Under the pieces are notes generated by a model. That model saw only the letters and a program-made list of their open reading frames with translations. It did no database searches and was not told the origin of the DNA. This document shows, piece by piece, positions 9,593 to 18,142 of a stretch of DNA of 64,000 bases. Origin of the DNA: Acidobacteriota bacterium (GTDB lineage Bacteria > Acidobacteriota > Terriglobia > Bryobacterales > Bryobacteraceae); the NCBI GenBank assembly GCA_018268715.1, contig JAFDVZ010000011.1:186001-250000 (forward strand), given 5' to 3'. A program made the position numbers and the translations under genes. Every line of letters begins with the position of its first letter. Position 1 is the stretch's first letter.

Positions 9593-10228
9593 ATGGAGAG
9601 GCTGACCCGGCGCGACTTACCCGTGGCCCTGTTCGCCGCCGCCGGGTCGTCCGCCGGGCTCCAGCCGATCGTGGTCAGCATCAACATACTGTTCGACCAG
9701 GGGGCGCATTCGGGCAAGGGACTTCGCGCGGATGAGCTGGCGAAGTTCGACCGCTCGCAGGACCGGGCGCGCCGCGAGTTCGCCGTCAGCGGGATCTTCT
9801 TTCAATTGCAGTTGACCGAGGGCGCTTATCTGCGCACGCAGGGCTACTCCGAGATCCCGGAAAAGTTCCTGGCGGCGAATGCGATCAATCTGTTTGTCAC
9901 GGCGGCGCTCGGCTATGACATCGACCGCGAGCGGACGGGCGGCTCGTCGAGCGGGCCTCGCGGGCGGCGGCCTCCGTTCGCGGCGGACCCGTATTTCAAG
10001 ACGTTCCTGGGGCTTGGCGACGCGAGCGAGGCGACGCTCGCGCACGAATACTCGCACCACTTCACGCTCGACACGCAACGCCCGCCGAGCGCTTCCGGCA
10101 ACTTCTGGGCCGACATGCGCAACGATTACTGGCTGTGGCGGCAGCGGCGCGGCGTCCCCATCGCGGAGTTCCGCGCCTGCGCCCGCTCGAAGTGGGCTCG
10201 GCTGACCGACGCCGTACCGCTGCGGTGA
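9593..10228 (+). CDS. Putative exported HExxH metalloprotease-like protein
   Basis: I do not recognise the family of this 211-residue protein. It starts with a possible Tat signal (LTRRDLPVALFAAAG). The notable motif is His151-Glu152-Tyr-Ser-His155 (HEYSHHF), a zincin-type zinc site, with no obvious third ligand; Asp or His residues downstream (DTQRPP, FWADMRNDYW) are candidates. Segments around NAINLFVTAALGYD look like a structured core. The N-terminal part (ILFDQGAHSGKGL) has no signature I know. It follows the S9 peptidase after 2 bp in one operon, so a peptidase or a protein acting with one is plausible. Its C-terminus (ACARSKWARLT) is basic. Confidence 0.6.
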   Translation: MERLTRRDLPVALFAAAGSSAGLQPIVVSINILFDQGAHSGKGLRADELAKFDRSQDRARREFAVSGIFFQLQLTEGAYLRTQGYSEIPEKFLAANAINLFVTAALGYDIDRERTGGSSSGPRGRRPPFAADPYFKTFLGLGDASEATLAHEYSHHFTLDTQRPPSASGNFWADMRNDYWLWRQRRGVPIAEFRACARSKWARLTDAVPLR

Positions 10229-10231
10229 CTG

Positions 10232-10879
10232 CTACCGATTGTCGAATTGCTCCACCCAGAGTTCGCGGTCCGACTTCAGGACTCCGAAGTCGATGGAGGC
10301 TGGCTTTGCGGATTCGTCCACATAGACCGGACGACTGAAACAGAACGTCCCACGGTTGTGCGCACAGTAGTCTTCCATCCGGCGGTACAGAGGCCCCTTC
10401 GGATGCGCTTTCCAACCGCGATTCAGGGCGCGCCGCTGCACGAATACGTTGAGTTCGAAGCCGTCGACGACGCCGCCCATGGCGTAGGCGATGAAATGCC
10501 CGCGATCCCAACCGGGGCCGTATGCCTCCCGGAGGGTCGGACCCGCCCAACCACGCAAGCGTGCGTCATCGCGCTTCGGCAGGCGCGGCGCCGACCGGCC
10601 GACAGCCAGCACAAGGCGGGCCTCCATCGTTGGATTCGGAGGAACCAGCCCCTGCGCTTCGAGCGACGCGTAATCGTCGTAGATGTAGTCAAACGTCCCT
10701 TGCGCGATGCACGCTATCGCAGTGGGACGCCCCGTCATCGCCAGGTAGGCGTCGCATGCGGCGTAGATCAACTCCTCCTTCAGCCACTCCATGCGATCTT
10801 CGCCAGAGCGCTCCGCGCTCGCGTCGAAGAGAGCCCGGTAGTCGATCTCTCCGGGGCCGGGAATGTCCGAAGGCGGCAT
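10232..10879 (-). CDS. Putative His-Me finger (DNA/RNA non-specific endonuclease-like) protein
   Basis: I start the 215-residue protein at MPPSDIPGPGE because this ATG follows the upstream stop by 2 bp; a longer in-frame start would overlap the Gfo/Idh gene. The family is uncertain, but Asp125-Arg-Gly-His128 (GWDRGHFIAYAMGG) followed by N144, Q148 and N153 in FELNVFVQRRALNRGW resembles the DRGH...N...PQ...N core of NUC1-type nucleases, with the usual WxxLE region replaced. No signal peptide is visible. It is the last gene of a minus-strand operon with Gfo/Idh and GH3 genes, an odd place for a nuclease. A non-catalytic or unrelated role is possible. Confidence 0.5.
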   Translation of the reverse strand: MPPSDIPGPGEIDYRALFDASAERSGEDRMEWLKEELIYAACDAYLAMTGRPTAIACIAQGTFDYIYDDYASLEAQGLVPPNPTMEARLVLAVGRSAPRLPKRDDARLRGWAGPTLREAYGPGWDRGHFIAYAMGGVVDGFELNVFVQRRALNRGWKAHPKGPLYRRMEDYCAHNRGTFCFSRPVYVDESAKPASIDFGVLKSDRELWVEQFDNR

Positions 10880-10881
10880 GA

Positions 10882-12144
10882 TCAGCCGGCGTAGGGATGC
10901 TTGTACGGCGCGCGATAGTCGCGCTTCAGCAGCTTCGAGGCCGCCGGGTTGCCGACAATCTGCTCCTTCTGGCGGTCCCACACCACGCGGGAAGTCGTCT
11001 TATACGAGATCATCGCGAGTTGCACCGTCGCCGTCGAGAAGAAGCCGTCTTCCGGAGTCACCGTCGGCTGCTTGCGGGCTCGCACGGACTCGAGCCAGTT
11101 CTGTACGTGCGCCAAGCCCGTGTCGCCCGTGACGGTGTAGGTCTTGCGCTCGGCGCCGCGCCCGCTCGGGATCACCACCCAGCGCGAGTCCGTCACGAAG
11201 ACCGTCGCCTTGTCGCCGTAGAAGAAAATGCCATTGCTGGTTTCGGGCGAATATTCGACGGCGCCCCACAGACGGTGCTTCCACACCACCGGGCAGCGCT
11301 CGAATTCGAAGTGCGCAGTTAGCGTGTCGGGCGTCGTGATCTTGCCCTTGTACTGATACAGGCCGCCGGCCGCCTCCACCCACTTGGGCGTCGATTCGCC
11401 GAGTATCATGCGGGTCCCGTCGATCAGGTGGATGCCCCAATCCACCAGATGGCCGTTGCCGTACGGCTCAGCCAGGCGCCAGCTCTTGTGGCCGATGGCG
11501 GGGCTGTAGGGCAGCTTCGGCGCAGGTCCGCACCACGTCTCCCAATCGAGCGACGGGGGCGGCGCCTGGGGCGTTGGGTCGGGCGTCGCGGCCGTGTAGT
11601 GGATCTGCACATCCACTTGCACGATACGGCCCGCATTGCCTTCGCGGATGAACTCGGCCACCTGCTGATAGGCCTGGCTCTGGCGGCGCTGGAAGCCGAT
11701 CTGCACAATACCCGCGTTCTTCTTCGCCGCCTCCACCATGGCGCGGCCTTCGCGGATGTCGTAGGCGATGGGCTTCTCTTCGTAGATGTGCAGCCCCTTC
11801 TTGCACGCCGCGATGAAGGGCATGGCGTGCCAGTGCGGGGGAGTGGCGATGATCACCGCCTCCAGGCCCGGCATGTCGAGCAACTCCCGATAATCCTTGA
11901 AACTCTTCGGCTTCGAGCCCTGCTTCTGCTCCATCTCCTTGGCGAAGGTTTCCAGGTGCTCCGTGTCGATGTCGCAGACCGCGACGATCTCCGCGCCGCC
12001 CGCCTTCAACGCGGCGTTCGCGTCGACGCCGCCATACCATCCGCAGCCGATCACGCCGATCTTCAGCTTCTGATCGGCCGCGGCGCCATATACCAGCGGC
12101 GCGCCGATTGCGCCCAGAAACTCCCGGCGATTCGTCCCAGTCAT
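10882..12144 (-). CDS. Tat-exported Gfo/Idh/MocA family oxidoreductase
   Basis: The 420-residue protein opens with a twin-arginine signal (TNRREFLGAIGAPLVYG). A Rossmann NAD(P) site follows (KIGVIGCGWYGG), then the family motif EKPIAYDIREGRAMV around residue 125, where the lysine is the conserved Gfo/Idh catalytic residue. The C-terminal domain has DWGIHLIDGTRMILGE, whose His is typical of the family. Members oxidise or reduce sugars and cyclitols with a bound nicotinamide. Tat export of the folded holoenzyme is common in Acidobacteria and Planctomycetes. The gene lies 12 bp after the GH3 gene on the same strand, so it may act on sugars freed by that enzyme. Confidence 0.9.
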   Translation of the reverse strand: MTGTNRREFLGAIGAPLVYGAAADQKLKIGVIGCGWYGGVDANAALKAGGAEIVAVCDIDTEHLETFAKEMEQKQGSKPKSFKDYRELLDMPGLEAVIIATPPHWHAMPFIAACKKGLHIYEEKPIAYDIREGRAMVEAAKKNAGIVQIGFQRRQSQAYQQVAEFIREGNAGRIVQVDVQIHYTAATPDPTPQAPPPSLDWETWCGPAPKLPYSPAIGHKSWRLAEPYGNGHLVDWGIHLIDGTRMILGESTPKWVEAAGGLYQYKGKITTPDTLTAHFEFERCPVVWKHRLWGAVEYSPETSNGIFFYGDKATVFVTDSRWVVIPSGRGAERKTYTVTGDTGLAHVQNWLESVRARKQPTVTPEDGFFSTATVQLAMISYKTTSRVVWDRQKEQIVGNPAASKLLKRDYRAPYKHPYAG

Positions 12145-12156
12145 GTCAGGTCCTCC

Positions 12157-14823
12157 TTATCGGACAATCCGGCAAGCGCCGGTTAGAACTTCCGTCGTCG
12201 AGGCGGCCTGTCCGGGCTGGCCTCCACCCACTGCAATCTCGATCTCGCCCGGCTCGATGACCGGCCGGCCGCCTTCGCCGATCAGCGCAAGCTGGTCCGG
12301 CGACAGCGTGAACTCCACGCGCCGGCGTTCGCCCGGCTTCAGCGACACTCGCGCGAAGCCCTGCAGCGAGCGGATCGGCGCTGCCGCGCGAGCATCCTTG
12401 TGTTTCAGGTATAACTGCGCCACCTCGTCGCCCGCTCGATCGCCCACGTTCCGCACCTCGGCCGACACCGTCACGCTGTTTCCCGCCCTTACTTCCGCGG
12501 GCAGGCGAAGGTCGCTGTAGGCGAATTTCGTGTAACTCATACCATAGCCGAACGCCCATAACGGCTGACCTTCGAAATAACGATAAGTCCGGCCCTTCAT
12601 GTCGTAGTTGTCGAAGGCCGGAAGCTGCTGTTCGGACTGATAGAAAGTCACCGGCAGGCGGCCGGCTGGATTATAATCGCCAAACAGGACGTCGGCGATG
12701 GCCGTTCCGCCGGCCTGTCCCGGATACCACAGCTCCAGGATGGCCGGCACGTCGCGCCTGGCGTTATTCACGGCCACCGCGCTGCCGTTCAACAGCACCA
12801 GCACAACGGGCTTTCCGGTTTCGAGAATCCGTTTCAGCAGATCCTCCTGCACCTGCGGGATGCCCAGCGTAATGCGGTCGCCGCCGGAAAATCCTGGCAC
12901 TTCCACCTTCATCTGCTCGCCTTCCAGGCGCGGCGAAAGCCCGAGCATCATCACCACCGCGTCGGCCTGCTGGGCGACGCCGACCGCCTCCGATTCATAA
13001 CTCGGCCGGGGCGGCGACCACACCAGCCGGATGTCCGCGTCGTTGTGGTACTCGTGGAACTCCACACGTAACTCGTACAGCCGTCCGGCCTCTAACTCGA
13101 CGGCCGAGTAATCGTAGGCGCGCTCGTGGATGTCATTGCGGCGGGCCACCTGCTTGCCGTCGAGATAGACCTCGTAGGCGTTCATGCCGTTGGCGCCGAG
13201 ATAGTATTTTCCCGTCACCGTGGGGGCCAGATAGCCGGTCCAGCGGACGCCGAAGTTATCGCCGTCCATGTCGTCGCGCGGCGCGCCCGACTTCCAGTGA
13301 AAATCCACGGTGGAATCGACGCGCGTGAACAGCGGCGCGGGCTTCGAAGGAATCTCCGCGGCGGGCCGACTGGCCGACTTGCGACGGTACTGGCGCCCGT
13401 TGAAGTTGGCGCTCGAGAAGTATTCGGCGCTCAGGCCCGGCTTGCGGTCGGGACCGTTCGACGTGAACAGGGCGCTGGCCGGAACGGTCTGAAACACCGG
13501 CGCGCCGGCCGCCAGATCCGACCCCTGCGCGTACAGCACCTTCATGGTCGAGCCCACCTTGCGCCGGATGCCCTCCAGCGGCGTAATGGGCTGCGACGGT
13601 TCGCCGTTGTAGTTGCCGAGCAGCGTGTCGATCGAGTCGGCGTTCGGCCCGATGACGGCGATGGACTTGAGCGACTTCGACAGCGGCAGCAGATTCCCCT
13701 CGTTCTTCAGCAAGACGACGGACTCGCGCGCCATGCGGGCGGCCAGTTCGCCATGCGCCAGGCTGTCGTTCACGCTGTACGGGATTTGCGCGTAGGGGAC
13801 CATCTCCGGCGGATCGAACATACCCAGCCGGAAGCGCGCCGTCAACAGCCGCCGCACGGACACGTCGATTTCCTTCTCGGTAATCAGCCCCTGCTTCACG
13901 GCCGGAATCAGGGCGTTGTACTCGGTCCCGCAGGTGAGGTCCGTGCCCGCCTTGACGGCCGCCGCGGAGGCCGCCTCCGCCGTCGGCTGCACCTTGTGGA
14001 ACTGGTAGATGTCCCAGATGGCCCCGCAGTCCGACACGATGTAGCCGGGGAAGCGCCAGTCCCGGCGCAGCTTCAACTGTTCGAGCAGCGGGCTGGCGCA
14101 GGCCGGGTCGCCGCGGAAGCGGTTGTAGGCGCACATCACCGACATCGCGCCGCCCTGCCGCACGGCGGCTTCAAACTGCGGCAGGTAGGTGGTCAGCAGG
14201 TCGACGTCGCTCACCCGCGCATCGAAGGAGTGGCGCGTTGACTCCGGCCCGCTGTGCACTGCGTAGTGCTTGGCCGTGGCGATGGTCTTCAAATATTTCG
14301 GATCGTCGCCCTGCAGGCCGCGCACGAACTGGATGGCGAGTTGGCCGGCCAGATAGGGATCCTCGCCGTAGGTCTCCTGACCGCGGCCCCAGCGCGGGTC
14401 GCGAAAGATGTTGATGTTGGGCGTCCAAAACGTCAGCCCCTGATAGATACCGCGCTTGCCCTGACGGAGGAACTCGTGGTGCTTGGCGCGCGCCTCGTCG
14501 GAGATCGCCGTCGCCGTCTCAAACAGCAGCGGAGCGTTCCACGACGCCGCCATGCCGATGGCCTGCGGAAAGACCGTCGCCACGCCCGCGCGCGCCACGC
14601 CGTGCAGGCACTCGTTCCACCAGTTGTAGGCGGGGACGCCCAGCCGGTCGATGGGCGCGGAATCGTTCATCATCTGCGAGACCTTCTCTTCGAGGGTCAT
14701 GCGCGACAGCAGATCGTCGACGCGCTTGTCGACGGGCTGAGCGGGGTCCCGGTACAGCGCGTCTCCGGACGGCTGCGCCAGCGCCACCGCGCTGATCAGT
14801 AGAAGGGAAAGTCGGAGCGTCAT
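12157..14823 (-). CDS. Secreted GH3 beta-glucosidase/beta-xylosidase with PA14 domain
   Basis: The 888-residue protein has a signal peptide (RLSLLLISAVALAQ), a GH3 N-terminal TIM barrel (~40-340), a GH3 C-terminal alpha/beta domain interrupted by a PA14 insert (~445-600, with RWTGYLAPTVTGKYYLG), and a C-terminal fibronectin-III-like domain. The nucleophile is Asp265 in YIVSDCGAIWD. GYGMSYTKFAYSDL marks the start of the Fn3-like domain. Such enzymes remove terminal beta-linked glucose, xylose or arabinose from plant oligosaccharides; PA14 often shapes the active-site entrance. It leads a minus-strand operon with Gfo/Idh and the nuclease-like gene. Xylosidase-type relatives (with NEALHGVAR-like motif, here NECLHGVAR) suggest a xylan or arabinan substrate. 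Confidence 0.92.
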   Translation of the reverse strand: MTLRLSLLLISAVALAQPSGDALYRDPAQPVDKRVDDLLSRMTLEEKVSQMMNDSAPIDRLGVPAYNWWNECLHGVARAGVATVFPQAIGMAASWNAPLLFETATAISDEARAKHHEFLRQGKRGIYQGLTFWTPNINIFRDPRWGRGQETYGEDPYLAGQLAIQFVRGLQGDDPKYLKTIATAKHYAVHSGPESTRHSFDARVSDVDLLTTYLPQFEAAVRQGGAMSVMCAYNRFRGDPACASPLLEQLKLRRDWRFPGYIVSDCGAIWDIYQFHKVQPTAEAASAAAVKAGTDLTCGTEYNALIPAVKQGLITEKEIDVSVRRLLTARFRLGMFDPPEMVPYAQIPYSVNDSLAHGELAARMARESVVLLKNEGNLLPLSKSLKSIAVIGPNADSIDTLLGNYNGEPSQPITPLEGIRRKVGSTMKVLYAQGSDLAAGAPVFQTVPASALFTSNGPDRKPGLSAEYFSSANFNGRQYRRKSASRPAAEIPSKPAPLFTRVDSTVDFHWKSGAPRDDMDGDNFGVRWTGYLAPTVTGKYYLGANGMNAYEVYLDGKQVARRNDIHERAYDYSAVELEAGRLYELRVEFHEYHNDADIRLVWSPPRPSYESEAVGVAQQADAVVMMLGLSPRLEGEQMKVEVPGFSGGDRITLGIPQVQEDLLKRILETGKPVVLVLLNGSAVAVNNARRDVPAILELWYPGQAGGTAIADVLFGDYNPAGRLPVTFYQSEQQLPAFDNYDMKGRTYRYFEGQPLWAFGYGMSYTKFAYSDLRLPAEVRAGNSVTVSAEVRNVGDRAGDEVAQLYLKHKDARAAAPIRSLQGFARVSLKPGERRRVEFTLSPDQLALIGEGGRPVIEPGEIEIAVGGGQPGQAASTTEVLTGACRIVR

Positions 14824-14875
14824 CGCCGTTTGAACCTTTTCGATTCTATGCGATTCTCCCTTCGTTTGGGACGAT

Positions 14876-15661
14876 TCAACGGGTGCCGCGCAGCCACTTG
14901 AGGATCGCCGGCATCGCGTCGAGGGCGGCCCGTTCGCCGGCCTCGATCAGGGCCTGGGCGCTCGAAAAGGAGTTCCAGTTCGCGTCGCGCGCTTCCGGCG
15001 TGAGTATCAGGTCGGAGAACCGGCGCCAGTTATCCTCGGTCCTGCGAGAGACAATCTGGAAGCAGCGGTTCACCACCTCAAAGACATTGGCCGGCGCCGA
15101 GCGCCGTTCGGGCGCGGGCAGGTGCACCGCGATCACGTGCGTGGCGCCCATTTCGCGGCAAAGGCGGGCCGGAACGTCGACGCTCATGCCGCCGTCCACC
15201 AGCAGCCGGCCGGCGTGCCGCACCGGTTGAAACAGCCCGGGGTAGGAGCAACTGGCCCGAACCGCGGTGACCACGTCTCCGCGCTCGCGGAAGTGGGCCG
15301 GCTCGCCGCTTTCGAGATCGGTCGCCACCACGCCCAGCGGAATGCGCATCGACTCGAACGCGGATTGCCGCAGCAGCTTCCCAAGGAATCGCGCCATTCG
15401 ATCGCTGCCGGCAAAGCCCATGCGGCTGACGGTCCACCGCGCGACGTCGCTGAACCGCATGGCGGCGCCGGCGCTCGCGATATCGTCGGCCGCCGCTCCA
15501 CTGGCGAACGCCGCCGCCACGATGGAGCCGGCGCTGACGCCCGCGATGCAGTGCAGGGGAACACCGTGGCGTTCGAGCACCCGCAACACCCCGGCATGCG
15601 CGACGCCGCGCGCGAAGCCTCCGCCCAACGCCAGCCCGATCCTCGCCCCGATGTTCTCCAT
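14876..15661 (-). CDS. Patatin-like phospholipase (RssA/NTE family)
   Basis: The 261-residue protein carries the patatin features: the oxyanion glycine loop LGGGFARGVAHAGVL, the nucleophile elbow GVSAGS (serine), and the catalytic aspartate in VDGGMSVDVPA. No signal peptide is visible, so it probably acts at the cytoplasmic side of the membrane as an esterase or lysophospholipase. The start at MENIGARIG is supported by GGAGGG 4 nt upstream (15666-15671); a longer in-frame start exists 6 codons upstream. The gene follows the GH3 gene's 5' end by 52 bp and is transcribed on the same strand. Confidence 0.88.
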   Translation of the reverse strand: MENIGARIGLALGGGFARGVAHAGVLRVLERHGVPLHCIAGVSAGSIVAAAFASGAAADDIASAGAAMRFSDVARWTVSRMGFAGSDRMARFLGKLLRQSAFESMRIPLGVVATDLESGEPAHFRERGDVVTAVRASCSYPGLFQPVRHAGRLLVDGGMSVDVPARLCREMGATHVIAVHLPAPERRSAPANVFEVVNRCFQIVSRRTEDNWRRFSDLILTPEARDANWNSFSSAQALIEAGERAALDAMPAILKWLRGTR

Positions 15662-15800
15662 GCGACCCTCCGGCACCACAAGCGCGACGCTTGCGCAAAT
15701 TCCGCCAGATTATCCTTCGTCACAACGGCTTCGACGATCGCATTGCCCTGACTGCTTACGATCCGTGCAAGCTGGCCTATTTCGATTTAGCCTAGCCTTT

Positions 15801-16301
15801 ATGGACAAAATCTCCCAGAAGATCCACCCGTTTTTGTGGTTCGATACGCAAGCCGAGGAGGCCGCCCACTACTACGTTTCGATCTTCCCGAACTCCTCCA
15901 TCGGCCCCATCACCCGTTTCGGCGAGGGCGGACCCGGGCCGAAAGGCGGCGTCATGACGGTGGCGTTCCAACTCGAAGGACAGCAGTTTGTCGCGCTGAA
16001 CGGCGGCCCCCTCTACAAAATCAATGAAGCGGTGTCCTTCCTGGTGCACTGCGACAATCAGGCCGAAGTGGACCATTACTGGGAGCGGCTCAGCGAGGGC
16101 GGACAGCCGATCCAATGCGGCTGGCTGAAAGACAGGTTCGGCGTCACCCGGCAGGTGGTCCCCCGAGCTCTGTTCCGATTGCTCGCCGATCCCGACCCGG
16201 AGAAGGCCGCCCGTGTCACCAGGGCCTTCATGCCCATGAAAAAGCTCGACATCGCCCAACTGGAGGCCGCCTGGAGAGGCGAACAGGGGCCTTCTTCATA
16301 G
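15801..16301 (+). CDS. VOC superfamily PhnB-like protein (3-demethylubiquinone methyltransferase-like fold)
   Basis: The 166-residue protein is a glyoxalase/VOC-fold protein of the PhnB/3-dmu-9_3-mt group. QKIHPFLWFDTQAEEAAHYY, FPNSSI and VALNGGPLYK are hallmark segments. The tail LLADPDPEKAARVTRAFMP is also diagnostic. The protein lacks a SAM-binding fold, so it is not a real methyltransferase despite the family's old name. Function is unknown; VOC proteins bind metals and act on small molecules. It stands alone, divergent from the patatin gene, with a 139 bp spacer that shows no convincing promoter. Confidence 0.88.
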   Translation: MDKISQKIHPFLWFDTQAEEAAHYYVSIFPNSSIGPITRFGEGGPGPKGGVMTVAFQLEGQQFVALNGGPLYKINEAVSFLVHCDNQAEVDHYWERLSEGGQPIQCGWLKDRFGVTRQVVPRALFRLLADPDPEKAARVTRAFMPMKKLDIAQLEAAWRGEQGPSS

Positions 16302-16357
16302 AAATCTTAAATCGAATGAATCAAAAAACGCTGTTCGCCCTGCGGACGTGACATACG

Positions 16358-16363
16358 TATAAT
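16358..16363 (+). promoter_or_regulatory. Candidate -10 box upstream of amtB
   Basis: A perfect TATAAT lies 34 nt before the amtB start; the -35 region is poor (TTCGCC at 18 bp). A sigma54 -24/-12 element, common for amtB-glnK, is not visible. Confidence 0.4.
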
Positions 16364-16397
16364 CGGTCTTTCCCTCCAATCCATGTTGAGGAGTTAA

Positions 16398-17789
16398 GTG
16401 CCGATGTACAAACGATTCGCGCCACTGGTGTGCCTGTTGCCGGCCCTCGTCAGCGCCCAAACAGCCGCCCCTGGAGTCGAACAGAAAATCGCCGATCTCG
16501 ACAAAGCCGCCAAAGCGGCCCAGTCCGCCGGCGATAACGCCTGGATGCTGGTGAGCGCCGCGCTGGTTCTTATGATGACCGGCCCCGGCCTCGCGCTTTT
16601 CTACGGTGGACTGGTCCGCCGGAAGAACGTCCTGGGCACCATGATGCACAGCTTCATTCTCATGGCTCTGGTGACGGTGCTATGGGCCGTATTCGGATAC
16701 AGCCTGGCTTTCGGGGAAGGCAACTCCTTCGTCGGCGGCTTCCAATATTTGTTCCTGAATAATGTCGGTTCGGCGCCGAACGCCGACTACGCGGGCACCA
16801 TCCCGCAGCAGACCTTCATGGTCTATCAGTTGATGTTCGCCATTATTACGCCGGCGCTGATTTCGGGCGCGTTCGCCGAACGCATGAAGTTCAGCGCGAT
16901 GCTGCTGTTCAGCACCCTGTGGCTGATCATCGTCTACCTGCCGATGGCGCACATGGTGTGGGGCAAGGGCGGATTATTGAACGCCTTCTCGGGCGGCGCC
17001 CTGCCTTGCTTCGACTTCGCCGGCGGCACGGTGGTGCACATCACCTCCGGCGTGTCGGCCCTGGTATGCGCCATCTATCTCGGAAAACGCCTCGGCTACC
17101 CGTCCGAGCCCATGAAGCCGCACAACCTGGTGATCAGCTTCATCGGCGCGTGTCTGCTGTGGGTGGGCTGGTTCGGCTTCAACGCGGGCAGCGCGCTCGG
17201 CGCGAGCGGACTGGCCACCAGCGCCTTCGTCGCCACTCATTTCGGAGCGGCCGCCGCCACCATCGGATGGCTGATCGCCGAATGGTGGAGGAGCGGACAT
17301 CCCAGCGTGCTGGGCGGAATTTCCGGATGCGTCGCCGGACTGGTGGCCATCACCCCGGCCTCCGGCTTCGTGAAGCCCTTCCCGGCCATGATCATCGGCT
17401 TCGCCGCCGGCATCCTGTGTTACTTCATGGTGGCCTACGTCAAGGGTAAGCTGGGCTATGACGACGCGCTCGACGCTTTTGGCGTGCACGGCGTGGGCGG
17501 GACCTTCGGCGCCATCCTCACCGGCGTGTTCGCCACCAACCTGGTGAACGACGCGCTCAAGGACAGCGCCGGCAATCCGCTGCCGCTCGGCGCGGTGGAC
17601 GGCAACGTAATGCAGATCGCGCGCCAGATCGGCGGAGTGGCCGTCTCCGTCGTGCTGGCCGTGGCGGGGACGCTCATCATCCTCAAAATCTGCGATATCT
17701 TCATGGGAGTCCGTGTGGACGCCGAGCAGGAGGTCCAGGGACTCGACCTGAGCATGCACGGCGAAGAAGGGTACAATTTCGAAGCATAG
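16398..17789 (+). CDS. amtB: Ammonium transporter (Amt/MEP/Rh family)
   Basis: The 463-residue protein has an N-terminal signal-like region (VCLLPALVSAQ) then about 11 hydrophobic helices, matching AmtB, which is made with a cleaved signal. Family motifs include GPGLALFYGGLVRRKN, FAERMKFSA and DALDAFGVHGVGGTFGA (pore histidine region). It forms inner-membrane trimers that import ammonium. GTG at 16398 and ATG at 16404 are both possible starts: GAGGAG at 16388-16393 is 4 nt from the first and 10 nt from the second. glnK follows 10 bp downstream, the usual pairing in which PII blocks the channel when nitrogen is plentiful. Confidence 0.95.
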   Translation: MPMYKRFAPLVCLLPALVSAQTAAPGVEQKIADLDKAAKAAQSAGDNAWMLVSAALVLMMTGPGLALFYGGLVRRKNVLGTMMHSFILMALVTVLWAVFGYSLAFGEGNSFVGGFQYLFLNNVGSAPNADYAGTIPQQTFMVYQLMFAIITPALISGAFAERMKFSAMLLFSTLWLIIVYLPMAHMVWGKGGLLNAFSGGALPCFDFAGGTVVHITSGVSALVCAIYLGKRLGYPSEPMKPHNLVISFIGACLLWVGWFGFNAGSALGASGLATSAFVATHFGAAAATIGWLIAEWWRSGHPSVLGGISGCVAGLVAITPASGFVKPFPAMIIGFAAGILCYFMVAYVKGKLGYDDALDAFGVHGVGGTFGAILTGVFATNLVNDALKDSAGNPLPLGAVDGNVMQIARQIGGVAVSVVLAVAGTLIILKICDIFMGVRVDAEQEVQGLDLSMHGEEGYNFEA

Positions 17790-17799
17790 GCGCTCAACC

Positions 17800-18138
17800 A
17801 TGAAGAAAATTGAAGCGATTATCCAACCTCACAAACTCGAGGATGTGAAGGAGGCCCTGAAGGGCATCGGCGTCGATGGCATGACCATCACCGAGGTGCG
17901 GGGCCACGGCCGCCAGAAGGGGCACAAGGAAGTCTACCGCGGGCAGGAGTACCACGTCGATCTGCTGCCAAAAGTGAAGCTGGAAATGGTGGTCCCCACG
18001 GACCGCTGCGAACAAATCATCAACACCTTGGTCAGCGCCGCGCGCACTGGGAAAATCGGCGACGGTAAAATTTTCACCTACGACGTCGCCGAAGCCATTC
18101 GCATACGTAACAACGACCGGGGGGAAACGGCTCTATAA
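17800..18138 (+). CDS. glnK: PII nitrogen regulatory protein
   Basis: The 112-residue protein has the usual PII length. The T-loop carries the uridylylation site Tyr51 in YRGQEYHVDLLPK. The B-loop (TGKIGDGKIF) and C-loop end (IRIRNNDRGETAL) are complete. PII trimers sense ATP/ADP and 2-oxoglutarate, bind AmtB and control glutamine synthetase and NtrBC. The gene lies between amtB and glnD; the latter, 4 bp downstream, encodes the enzyme that uridylylates Tyr51. I use glnK because of the amtB linkage; glnB would describe it equally by sequence. Confidence 0.95.
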   Translation: MKKIEAIIQPHKLEDVKEALKGIGVDGMTITEVRGHGRQKGHKEVYRGQEYHVDLLPKVKLEMVVPTDRCEQIINTLVSAARTGKIGDGKIFTYDVAEAIRIRNNDRGETAL

Positions 18139-18142
18139 ATAC

